Positions 1 through 8,352 of a stretch of DNA of 64,000 bases are shown here, one piece after another. This DNA is from Candidatus Tiddalikarchaeum anstoanum (GTDB taxonomy: Archaea > Nanobdellota > Nanobdellia > Tiddalikarchaeales > Tiddalikarchaeaceae): assembly GCA_902385255.1 (NCBI GenBank), contig CABMEV010000005.1, positions 1 through 64,000 on the forward strand. The letters are read 5' to 3'. Position 1 is the stretch's first letter. The number at the start of each line of letters is the position of its first letter. The translations under genes were made by a program, and so were the position numbers. The notes beneath the pieces are model-generated. The model ran no database searches and was not told where the DNA came from. It saw nothing but the letters and a program-made list of their open reading frames with translations.

Positions 1-768
1 ACTGTACGCCTGCACTATTCTTGTGACATCGTAAAATTCTTTAGTCCAACAGTTCACTCCTGTTATGACTTGGCCTAAGTACCTGTCCTCGTTCTGGCAT
101 ATGATGTCAGGGAACGTCATTCCTCCTGCTCCTCCGCTGGTATTGTATTGTATCCACTTTGCCAGTTCTTCGCAGTCATACATGCAGTCGACTTTGTTGT
201 CCCCGTTCGGGTCGCAGCCTTCAGGACCTTCTGCCTTGTCACAAATAGGGTACGTCACTCCCTGCGTGGTGCTTACATATACGTCACTGTTGCTCTTATA
301 CACGCCAATATTTGTTGTCACACTCTGCCCGTTTTGCAGTACTACATAACTGTTATTGCTTGTCTCATCCCTTATGGTTATTTCATAGTATAATACTGGA
401 TAGGATGCGAATGGGTTTCCAGGATCCGCCGTTGCTGCACCGCTGACTAAATCATATCTTAAACAGTTCTTGTGGTTATAATCAAACACTTTACTGACAT
501 CTATTATGCCTGGAATCGCTCTTGAGAATGTGTAAATATTACCTCTTGAATAATAAGTTTCCACTCTTGAAAATGCAAAACAGTCAGGGCTTGCAATAAG
601 CCTCCTTCCATAATTGTAGTATATAGTGTCAACTTTTAATCCTTCAGCCCTGCCGCTCGAGCTGCTTATCAATGAAACGAATAATAGTGTGAAAGTGAGA
701 ATCCCGATTAATCCCATCAAGTGCATGAATATTATGTTTGTAATCTCAGTCTGAGCTTTCCTATGCAT
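1..768 (-). CDS. Partial (C-terminus off window) pilin-like secreted protein with class III-type signal
   Basis: Own translation from ATG at 768: MHRKAQTEITNIIFMHLMGLIGILTFTLLFVSLIS..., open to position 1; KAQ motif followed by hydrophobic helix; start overlaps stop of next upstream gene. Absent from ORF track because it runs off the window. Confidence 0.8.
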   Translation of the reverse strand, partial: MHRKAQTEITNIIFMHLMGLIGILTFTLLFVSLISSSSGRAEGLKVDTIYYNYGRRLIASPDCFAFSRVETYYSRGNIYTFSRAIPGIIDVSKVFDYNHKNCLRYDLVSGAATADPGNPFASYPVLYYEITIRDETSNNSYVVLQNGQSVTTNIGVYKSNSDVYVSTTQGVTYPICDKAEGPEGCDPNGDNKVDCMYDCEELAKWIQYNTSGGAGGMTFPDIICQNEDRYLGQVITGVNCWTKEFYDVTRIVQAYS

Positions 769-1990
769 TAACATCGTCGCACGCTCCTGTGAAAGTATTA
801 TACTTCGTCCCTGAAGCTTCGAGTGTGATAACTCCGTTCTTGTATGAATAGAATGGTTTTAGGCAGGAGCGAATGCTTGCTGAGTAGATGTAATTAGTGT
901 TCAAGTTATTGATTGCTTCAGCGCTGAACACTACGCTTGTTATGTTAACACACTGGTTTCTCGCAGTCATCGTTGATATATCAAAGCAGTAATCTATTAC
1001 GTAATCATTCAGGTTCATGATTAAACCGCTTATGTTAAGGTACTGTTTGACTCCTCTTGCGTAGTCGCCATTCATCATTATGCGCTCCTGGCATATGAGT
1101 TTAGGATTATTTGACGCGTCTGAGTATACGTGCCAGCGGTAGCCTTCCCTTAGCATTAATGCAGTTGCAGTGAAGGAGTCAGGAGTTAATGCATTGTCTT
1201 TGCCATCCCAGTCTTGCTTGAATGCGAATATCGTGTCCACTCCTGCTATATTTTTCACCAAGTTATGCACTTTGCTGCCGTCGCATGCCATATTGTAAAA
1301 ATCATTCAGTCCATCGAGGAAGTCTTTCAGGCTTGTTGGATTCTCAGGCCTCTCGCTCACCGTCTGGTAGTAATCATTAACGTTCGTCTTGGTTACAGTG
1401 AATGAGTAATCTTCAACATTGACGCTGTGCTTTTCATCCCTTAAAAAACTGAAGTCTAAAAAACTTGTTGGGAATTCTGACTGTTGGTAATCGCAGCTTG
1501 AGAATCCGCTAGTCGTGTAAGAGCAGAATTGGGCGTTAAAAAAAGGTATCCCAACATATCCGTAAGCAGGCACTTTCCTTGGGTAAGAATCTGCAGGTAT
1601 GCAAAAATGCCCGTTTCTCTCCCTGCACTTGTCAAAATCGTATTTCATATAAGTGTCATTGTACACGTATAATAATTCGTGGTCGACGAATACGTCATCT
1701 ATTACGACTGCTTCACCGCTGTAGCAGTGAAAGCTTTCTGAAGAGTTGCTTGGCTGTTTGTAATTCCATGTGCAGATACTAGGGCCGTAATAGTGCATCG
1801 TGACTTCTCCCGGCATCGTATAGGCTATATCATAAAGTGTGGCTATATCGTACGCTACTCCTCCTATAACTTTTGATATATCAAGTGCAGGCTGAAGATA
1901 ATAACCTCCAAGAAATACCGAGAGGGCAAGGGCTAATCCTACAGTGACTAAACTGAATACTGTGGTTAGAGAGATGCCTTCAACTGGCAT
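761..1990 (-). CDS. Pilin-like protein with N-terminal TM helix and large extracellular domain
   Basis: 409-aa ORF, N-terminus MPVEGISLTTVFSLVTVGLALALSVFLGG; Cys-containing ectodomain; co-directional in compact operon. Confidence 0.8.
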   Translation of the reverse strand: MPVEGISLTTVFSLVTVGLALALSVFLGGYYLQPALDISKVIGGVAYDIATLYDIAYTMPGEVTMHYYGPSICTWNYKQPSNSSESFHCYSGEAVVIDDVFVDHELLYVYNDTYMKYDFDKCRERNGHFCIPADSYPRKVPAYGYVGIPFFNAQFCSYTTSGFSSCDYQQSEFPTSFLDFSFLRDEKHSVNVEDYSFTVTKTNVNDYYQTVSERPENPTSLKDFLDGLNDFYNMACDGSKVHNLVKNIAGVDTIFAFKQDWDGKDNALTPDSFTATALMLREGYRWHVYSDASNNPKLICQERIMMNGDYARGVKQYLNISGLIMNLNDYVIDYCFDISTMTARNQCVNITSVVFSAEAINNLNTNYIYSASIRSCLKPFYSYKNGVITLEASGTKYNTFTGACDDVNA

Positions 1991-2050
1991 AATAAAGATT
2001 ATAAGTTAGGGAATTTAAAAGTGTTTAGTAGGTGTAAAATAACGTTTTTT

Positions 2051-3034
2051 TTATTGCGCGTCAGCAGTTATTGAACATGCAGCGCCTTGTGATGAATCTA
2101 TTTTTAGTACGAATGTTGTAATATCCATGCGTTTTGCTTCAGTCTTGGAGCCTGCGATGCCGATGAACACTCCGCGTCCTGAATTCATAGTGTTGCCGTG
2201 AAGGTATGGACATGAACACTCGCTTTTAGTTGGTATGGGTATGCATGTTAATACTTCAGTAAAGAGTCCTGCATTGCTTAATCCGTACAAATCCTGGAGG
2301 ATTGGCACTAATACGTCACCACTCTTAGTCTGCAAGTCAGAATTTCCATTATTCATGGTTAATATGTACTTGCCAGCGGAGCCGGAGTAATCAAAGCTGT
2401 ATGTACTTGTTGTCTCAAAGCATCGTCTGATAATGCCTGCCTCACTATTATCCGGACCTGTAAGTTGCTGTTTTAACTGGTCAACGCAGTATTTGAATGT
2501 GGCCATGTCGCTGCCTTTCCAGTTGGCATTATTCTGCGCGCATAAATCGAATCCTGCTTTATTAAACGTGTAAAGTCTTGGGAAACACATTGTATAACTG
2601 AAGTCTAAAAATGTTAAAAAGTCCATCTCGCTTCTTACTGCGCAAAAGCATGCTTTGCTGGAGCACCTCTGAAGCAGATTAGCATTATTTCTCGAGTTGA
2701 ATAATCCTTCATACATTTTCGATGAAGTGTTCAAATTCCCTTCATTGCTGTCAAACAATGAGGATAGTATAATAAATGTATTCCTTGGATAAGTGAATCT
2801 CATAGCGTTATTGTTTGGTATCACAACTTGCACCAGCGCGGTTTTAGCATCATACGTTATTCCTGCTATTGTGCTTATTGCACCTTTTGAGCATAAATCT
2901 GTGAAGAAATTATCAAGGTTGGCCTGTGATGACATTAAAAAATTGGCAGCTAATGCAACCAGTATTAAGAGCGTAGGTATGATTATGAAAAAGTTTACTA
3001 TATGCTGTAATGCTTCTGGTATCCATGCTGCCAA
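2051..3034 (-). CDS. Pilin-like / N-terminally anchored extracellular protein (start likely TTG at 3034, ORF open to 3079)
   Basis: ORF with N-terminal hydrophobic helix AAWIPEALQHIVNFFIIIPTLLILVALAANFL; in-frame TTG just downstream of the preceding gene's stop avoids a 43-nt overlap. Confidence 0.7.
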   Translation of the reverse strand: MAAWIPEALQHIVNFFIIIPTLLILVALAANFLMSSQANLDNFFTDLCSKGAISTIAGITYDAKTALVQVVIPNNNAMRFTYPRNTFIILSSLFDSNEGNLNTSSKMYEGLFNSRNNANLLQRCSSKACFCAVRSEMDFLTFLDFSYTMCFPRLYTFNKAGFDLCAQNNANWKGSDMATFKYCVDQLKQQLTGPDNSEAGIIRRCFETTSTYSFDYSGSAGKYILTMNNGNSDLQTKSGDVLVPILQDLYGLSNAGLFTEVLTCIPIPTKSECSCPYLHGNTMNSGRGVFIGIAGSKTEAKRMDITTFVLKIDSSQGAACSITADAQ

Positions 3035-3036
3035 AA

Positions 3037-4134
3037 TTATTGCACCTCTGCTGTTATGAATGTTGGTGTTGTATAACAAATGTTCGGGTTGGTAACATCC
3101 ATGCTGTGGTCATTATTATTAGACTGGAAGTATTCGACGTTGAACAATTTAAATATTATATCGCTGGCCCTGATGCTCTGCGTTGTGGTGCCAAGCTTCT
3201 GGCTTGCTGATATCATTGCGACAACTCCTGAAGGTCCTGAATTGTTTACGTAATTAAACAAGTAAGGTATCGCATTAGAGCTTGAGCCTATAGCGCAGTA
3301 ATTATTTTTTCCGGCAGTGGCTGCGAAACTAGCCATAGTCCTGCATTCTAATACTCTGTTTATGAATGAGAATTTCGTCTTCTCTGAGAAGTCCTGCAAT
3401 AATCTGACATTCACTTCATTAGTCTGCGACATGACGCTTGGCAGTATTAATATGTCATAATATTTCCCTCTCACTATGCTTCTCTTAATTGCATCATTCA
3501 TGTAACTTGTGCAGGCGCTGCAGATTCCTCCTAATTGTGATACTCCTGTGTTGCACGTGTTCATTATGGACCTTGGATCCCCTGTATTTGTTCTCGTGCA
3601 GCTGTCATAGTTTGAAACGTTTTGACCCCAGCAGAGTTCTACGCAAGCGTTTGGTTTTAAGTAATCCTGGTCGAATATGAGAAAACTTTCCATCTCTCCA
3701 AGGCATAAGCATACGTCGTTTACGCACTTGCTTAATTCTTTTCTCTTCACGTAGCCGTCATTCCATATATGGTTTCCTGTGCTTGATGCCCTGATATCAT
3801 TGAATAATCTGGTGCCGTCAGTGGCGTCCAAGTTTACAGCCACGCTGTTTAAGTGGCTGCCGTCATACTCATAGTAAGGTATTAATGCTTCAGTTGTGAA
3901 TGATGCAAAGAATAATACGTATTTCGGCGATAAGTACATGTTTGTTGCACCGCTCGTTCTTGAACTCATGGAGTCTGCAATTATCTCTCCTGTTCTTACA
4001 AATGTCGTGAACGCGCTGTCTCGTGCAATGCTCGTCACTGCACTGTTTAGGAGCATGTACCCTCCTAATATTGCTACGAATGTGAATAATCCCATGCTAA
4101 GTACTGTCAAGAATGCCGTTACTTCTGTAGCCAT
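3037..4134 (-). CDS. Pilin-like protein with N-terminal TM helix and Cys-rich ectodomain
   Basis: 365 aa, MATEVTAFLTVLSMGLFTFVAILGGYMLL..., multiple Cys. Confidence 0.78.
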   Translation of the reverse strand: MATEVTAFLTVLSMGLFTFVAILGGYMLLNSAVTSIARDSAFTTFVRTGEIIADSMSSRTSGATNMYLSPKYVLFFASFTTEALIPYYEYDGSHLNSVAVNLDATDGTRLFNDIRASSTGNHIWNDGYVKRKELSKCVNDVCLCLGEMESFLIFDQDYLKPNACVELCWGQNVSNYDSCTRTNTGDPRSIMNTCNTGVSQLGGICSACTSYMNDAIKRSIVRGKYYDILILPSVMSQTNEVNVRLLQDFSEKTKFSFINRVLECRTMASFAATAGKNNYCAIGSSSNAIPYLFNYVNNSGPSGVVAMISASQKLGTTTQSIRASDIIFKLFNVEYFQSNNNDHSMDVTNPNICYTTPTFITAEVQ

Positions 4135-4172
4135 TTAAATTAATTAAAAAAGGTATGTTGTTAAAAAGTTTT

Positions 4173-4361
4173 TTAATTGAATAAGCTGTTGGTTGTGGCG
4201 TTAAGTTCGTTGGTTGCTGAGCCTCCAACTTGTCCTATTCCTGAAAACATATTTGAAAGCTGCGGGAAAACTGCTGCGATTATTACAATTAGAGTTGTAA
4301 GCAGCAATATCACTACTACTATTGTCGCCATCGGCAACTCTGAAGCTTTTCGGTTTATCAT
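4173..4361 (-). CDS. Small type IV pilin-like protein
   Basis: Internal ATG at 4361 gives MINRKASELPMATIVVVILLLTTLIVIIAAVFPQ...; K-A-S-E-L-P class III-type cleavage region plus hydrophobic helix. Confidence 0.75.
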   Translation of the reverse strand: MINRKASELPMATIVVVILLLTTLIVIIAAVFPQLSNMFSGIGQVGGSATNELNATTNSLFN

Positions 4362-4374
4362 AAAAATAAAAAAT

Positions 4375-4866
4375 TTATATGTTCGCTGAACATTGTGGGT
4401 AAGTTGTACTAGTTCCAACTTCTGTATATTTATATACTGTTGAAGTAGTTCCACCAGAACTTATTACTTTTTGGCAAAATGTAGCTGTTGAAAGACTTCC
4501 TAATCTACATTGAGTGTAAGCACTTGAACAAAGCTCATTACTTGAAATTAAACCGCTGCCATCTAAGTCTGCACTAGAACAACAGAATGCTTTAATCTGG
4601 TTAATTAAAGTTGCATTAGTAGTGTATGAAGTAATTCCTCTATATTGAGTTTCTGTAACTTGCAAGTTTAATGTGTTACATTTGCTTCTGCAAGTTGATG
4701 TGAATGCTGTTGTGTCAACTTCACCTTGGCTTGGACCAAGACTTGTTAATCCTGATAACATATCTCCGCCTCCGAAGATAAGTACTCCACCAATGATTAA
4801 TAGTACTAACAGTGCTAGTGCACCTACAACGATCATGTTTAAAGATAACTCCTGTGTTTTTCTCAT
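4375..4866 (-). CDS. Type IV pilin-like protein with Cys-rich globular domain containing an EF-hand-type loop
   Basis: 163 aa; MRKTQELSLNMIVVGALALLVLLIIGGVLIF; Cys pairs; DLDGSGLISSNE 12-residue loop. Confidence 0.8.
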   Translation of the reverse strand: MRKTQELSLNMIVVGALALLVLLIIGGVLIFGGGDMLSGLTSLGPSQGEVDTTAFTSTCRSKCNTLNLQVTETQYRGITSYTTNATLINQIKAFCCSSADLDGSGLISSNELCSSAYTQCRLGSLSTATFCQKVISSGGTTSTVYKYTEVGTSTTYPQCSANI

Positions 4867-4893
4867 AAAAATATTGAGAGACCCTAGTTATTT

Positions 4894-5082
4894 TTAAATG
4901 TTACTAGTTGCGACAACGCCCTGAGTTGTACCGTTTAAGAAACCGAGAGTTCCCTGAACAATAGCCATCGGACCACCAGGGGTGCTGAATATGAAAATCA
5001 TCAGCGCAATTAATAATAATAATCCCGCCAGTAATGCTACTATAACACCCATTGGCAAACCAACATCTCCTTTGCTGTTCAA
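4894..5082 (-). CDS. Small pilin-like protein (TTG start)
   Basis: 62 aa; NSKGDVGLPMGVIVALLAGLLLLIALMIFIF; first codon is TTG at 5082, overlapping the preceding TGA. Confidence 0.7.
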   Translation of the reverse strand: MNSKGDVGLPMGVIVALLAGLLLLIALMIFIFSTPGGPMAIVQGTLGFLNGTTQGVVATSNI

Positions 5083-5225
5083 AATATTCCCTCCACGAAT
5101 CCTTTTATTAAATTAGCTATAGTGTCAATATTAGTTATTAGTCCTGCAATCAACACTATTAGCACGAATATTCCTATAATTAATAAAATTATCAGTACTG
5201 CCTGCTCAGGCAGGAATTCAACCAT
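5079..5225 (-). CDS. 48-aa micro-pilin / membrane peptide
   Basis: Own translation: MVEFLPEQAVLIILLIIGIFVLIVLIAGLITNIDTIANLIKGFVEGIF*; start and stop both overlap neighbouring genes; below ORF-track length cutoff. Confidence 0.7.
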   Translation of the reverse strand: MVEFLPEQAVLIILLIIGIFVLIVLIAGLITNIDTIANLIKGFVEGIF

Positions 5226-5367
5226 TCAAATCACCTATTGTCTGGTTAAGACTGTTAACCATGTTTTCCTGGCTTGAATTCACACCTGCTAAGAATATTA
5301 CAAAAACTAATAATGCCACTATTACGAAAATCATTACAACAACAAGACTTATCTGCGCTTTGTTCAT
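5218..5367 (-). CDS. 49-aa micro-pilin with KAQ class III-type signal
   Basis: Own translation: MNKAQISLVVVMIFVIVALLVFVIFLAGVNSSQENMVNSLNQTIGDLNG*; overlaps start of next gene. Confidence 0.75.
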   Translation of the reverse strand: MNKAQISLVVVMIFVIVALLVFVIFLAGVNSSQENMVNSLNQTIGDLNG

Positions 5368-5380
5368 CTTAAATTCCCTT

Positions 5381-6610
5381 TTATGAATATTTCTCATAAC
5401 ATATTACTATTGAGTCCTGCTTCCTTACTCCTATATACTCATTTACTCCCCAGCTTCCAGGGTCAAATATGTTAACCTGATTATCTCTTATTGGATGGAA
5501 GTTATTAAAAACATTAACATTCCCGCAAGCCTTGTAGTTATCACTTGCTGTCTGCATGGAAAGTAAGGTGCCCCAGTTGAAGTAGTCATAGAATGATATT
5601 GTTATCTTACCAGCGCCGTCTATAACTGCTGAATCATCATTAGGTGCAGTTTTTGAATGGTATCCTTCAACGTATCCCAATGAGCATAACGCATACGAGA
5701 ACGGCATGCATGCCGTCGAGTCAAGATTATGGAGCTGTAAGTGTTCATTAATAGTGCTTGGGTCTCTGCATGTCAGGCTTACAAGACTTGCCACCCTTTC
5801 ATTCTCACCTTCTATTACGAGATTGGAAGGTGATGTGTAATAATTATCTGAGTGCGAACCATTCCAGTAATCCCACATCTTATCATAAGGCGTGCATACC
5901 AGCATGCTCTCTTCGTAAGGCAAAAACCATGAATCAAAACACAGCTCTGTGCAGTTAGTTGTGTCAAACACTGAGCATAGAGGAATACAAAGAGGCCTAA
6001 TCAGTGATACTGGAGCGTTTCTTTTCGCACCGCAGCCGTTACGGCTTCCAAATACTGCAAATATGTCTCCGAGAGTTACAGGCTCCTTATAAGTTATATT
6101 ATATATTATTTCAGCGCAGTCAAAAATCCCGTTCTTTCCAATAGGATTCCTGTCACCTAAAGGCTTATTAGTCATTCCTTCAAAAAGAGTCCAGCAGCGC
6201 TCAACTTCGTAGGCGAATAATTGCCTTAAAACTTCAGGGTCATCTATAGGCCCGTAGCTTCCTTTGCTTACATAATTAAAGTTTGAATGTTTCTTGCAGA
6301 AAAAACTTGCAAGCCCCCACAGGTCTGAACCTATCATGCCGACGTTTTCAGTCTGTCCAAGCACTCCTGTTATCATGCTTTCATAAAAACCCCAGACTGC
6401 ATTGTTCGCATTCAATAATGCCGCGCATACGCCGTCATTCACTCCGTCAATTAATCCTCCTCCGAATCCTATAACTTTACTGTTTGTAAACAAATCAGTC
6501 GGTGCACAAGTTGTTGTTGAAACATTAACGAATGCTACTGCTATTATTGCGAGGATTAACGCTGACAGTACTAATCCTAATACTGTGACTGCAAAATCAG
6601 TAATATTCAT
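5381..6610 (-). CDS. Pilin-like protein with N-terminal TM helix and large Cys-rich ectodomain
   Basis: 409 aa, MNITDFAVTVLGLVLSALILAIIAVAFVNVSTTTC... Confidence 0.8.
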   Translation of the reverse strand: MNITDFAVTVLGLVLSALILAIIAVAFVNVSTTTCAPTDLFTNSKVIGFGGGLIDGVNDGVCAALLNANNAVWGFYESMITGVLGQTENVGMIGSDLWGLASFFCKKHSNFNYVSKGSYGPIDDPEVLRQLFAYEVERCWTLFEGMTNKPLGDRNPIGKNGIFDCAEIIYNITYKEPVTLGDIFAVFGSRNGCGAKRNAPVSLIRPLCIPLCSVFDTTNCTELCFDSWFLPYEESMLVCTPYDKMWDYWNGSHSDNYYTSPSNLVIEGENERVASLVSLTCRDPSTINEHLQLHNLDSTACMPFSYALCSLGYVEGYHSKTAPNDDSAVIDGAGKITISFYDYFNWGTLLSMQTASDNYKACGNVNVFNNFHPIRDNQVNIFDPGSWGVNEYIGVRKQDSIVICYEKYS

Positions 6611-8175
6611 GTTACCACCGTAACCGACTGGCTTATTGGCACGCTCTCTTCAGGATGCAATAATTCGTAAGGTATGTAAGGAGTGTAGCCTATTACTAAA
6701 TAATCATGCTTTCTGGAGATTGATTCGCTGCTTATACCCAATGCGCTGAACTGAGTAATATCATTGTCAACTTCAGGGAAGTAAGGCCAAGTGCCGTTAA
6801 GAGCTGCCTGAAGCCAATCAGTATAATCATAAAAACGTATATAAATTGTTCCTCTCCTAAGGATTGTAGACCTGTTAAAAGCGTAACTGTCATCTGAACT
6901 ATTATAAGTCATGTACGGATTTGATATTGGTGCATTCGTATCCACTCCGAATATTAATGCAACTAGTAAATCAAACACGTCGCTAATTATGCTTTTTCTC
7001 TTGTACATTAATTCATAAGGAGTTATGAATCCTGGATACCTGAACAAACTGCTAAGCTCTGGAGTTGCATCATATAAGAATCCGTTAGCTGTCCGTTTAA
7101 GGTTGCAGCTGTACTGGTTGCAGACAGAAAGTGATGTACAATTAACTTCACAATAATTATAATCTGTAAAACTAGTGGCTACGCTTGCGCACTCCCTCAT
7201 GCACAAGTCATTCTTGAACTGGGCAAATATTGGCTCCCTGTTTGATTTTTTAAACGCATTTTGTATCTCGGACGTCACTGTTTTCCATTTGCTTACAGTA
7301 TCTGTCTGCGAAAGGTTTAAACTCCACAAGTTTACCGCACTCTCTCTTAGTGACAAGCACTTTGTTGTAAACAAATCCAAGAATGAGAAGGAGTTATCAA
7401 TGGAGCAGGAGTAATAACTGTAAAGTGTAGGGTCTGCCCCAGTTTCCCAATTGTCATCAATGTAATGGTTAACGTATCCCTCCAGAATGCCTGTGCTCGT
7501 TTTACTGTGGCAGTTCATTCTTGAAGACTGCTCAGTAGTGTAATAGTAATAGTTCGGGTTAAGGCAGAATCTGAAATAATTGTCATAATTGAAAGTGTTA
7601 TACTTGTTATATGTGTAAGTTCCAAAAATACTAGCCAAGTTTGTCAGCCTGTCATCAACGGTGTTTACCTCATCGCCATAGTCAAAATTTTTGTCAAAAT
7701 TACTATTGTTCAATATCTTGTCGTAAACTTTCATCAGGTCTATATAGTGTTCGCCGTCGTCAGGCACGTCGTATATTATCACGCTGCATAAGAAACTGGC
7801 ATATGGAAATAACCCGTTAAGTTTTCCTCCTCCAAATTTGTTGAAGCATTCAACAGCCTTGTTTGCTATCATTTCCTCCACATTTTCAGTGTCAGGCTTA
7901 ACTACTACTGCTTCAGTCTTGCACATTAAAGGAATGGAGTTGAAAACCTTGGTTGGTATAACTGCTCTTGCAATTCCTGAGAATCCTCCGAATAAGTTTG
8001 CGAACATGCTTCGCACCGTGACTGTGGTAGAGCAGAAACTGTTACCCAGGAATGATGATGCAAGATTTGACAGGCTGAAAACGACAAATAATACGACTAT
8101 GATAAAGAAGAGGTAGCCTATTAACTGCACCAAATCGAATCCGAACTGCGCTTTATTGTTTAAATCTTTAATCAA
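6607..8175 (-). CDS. Pilin-like protein with class III-type signal and large ectodomain
   Basis: 522 aa, MIKDLNNKAQFGFDLVQLIGYLFFIIVVLFVVFSLSNLAS...; KAQ motif; 4-nt overlap with the following gene. Confidence 0.82.
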   Translation of the reverse strand: MIKDLNNKAQFGFDLVQLIGYLFFIIVVLFVVFSLSNLASSFLGNSFCSTTVTVRSMFANLFGGFSGIARAVIPTKVFNSIPLMCKTEAVVVKPDTENVEEMIANKAVECFNKFGGGKLNGLFPYASFLCSVIIYDVPDDGEHYIDLMKVYDKILNNSNFDKNFDYGDEVNTVDDRLTNLASIFGTYTYNKYNTFNYDNYFRFCLNPNYYYYTTEQSSRMNCHSKTSTGILEGYVNHYIDDNWETGADPTLYSYYSCSIDNSFSFLDLFTTKCLSLRESAVNLWSLNLSQTDTVSKWKTVTSEIQNAFKKSNREPIFAQFKNDLCMRECASVATSFTDYNYCEVNCTSLSVCNQYSCNLKRTANGFLYDATPELSSLFRYPGFITPYELMYKRKSIISDVFDLLVALIFGVDTNAPISNPYMTYNSSDDSYAFNRSTILRRGTIYIRFYDYTDWLQAALNGTWPYFPEVDNDITQFSALGISSESISRKHDYLVIGYTPYIPYELLHPEESVPISQSVTVVT

Positions 8176-8181
8176 ATTTTT

Positions 8182-8352
8182 TCACTTCGTATTTAAGGTC
8201 ATCCAAAAACCTGACAGCCAACCTAAAAACATAGGTCCATAAGTTTTGAAAACAACATTAATTAAAAACATAATCATTATAAACACAGCCATAGCCATAA
8301 CTATAATCTTTACCACCTCTCCAAGTGAAATATTCCCTGCAGCTTTTCTCAT
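8182..8352 (-). CDS. 56-aa pilin-like membrane peptide
   Basis: Own translation: MRKAAGNISLGEVVKIIVMAMAVFIMIMFLINVVFKTYGPMFLGWLSGFWMTLNTK*; ATGA overlap with upstream gene stop; not in ORF track. Confidence 0.72.
   Translation of the reverse strand: MRKAAGNISLGEVVKIIVMAMAVFIMIMFLINVVFKTYGPMFLGWLSGFWMTLNTK

Noticed and set aside
65-393. Plus-strand ORFs 65..349 and 148..393
   Set aside because: Antisense to the partial pilin-like gene I translate on the minus strand (768..1); no family resemblance.
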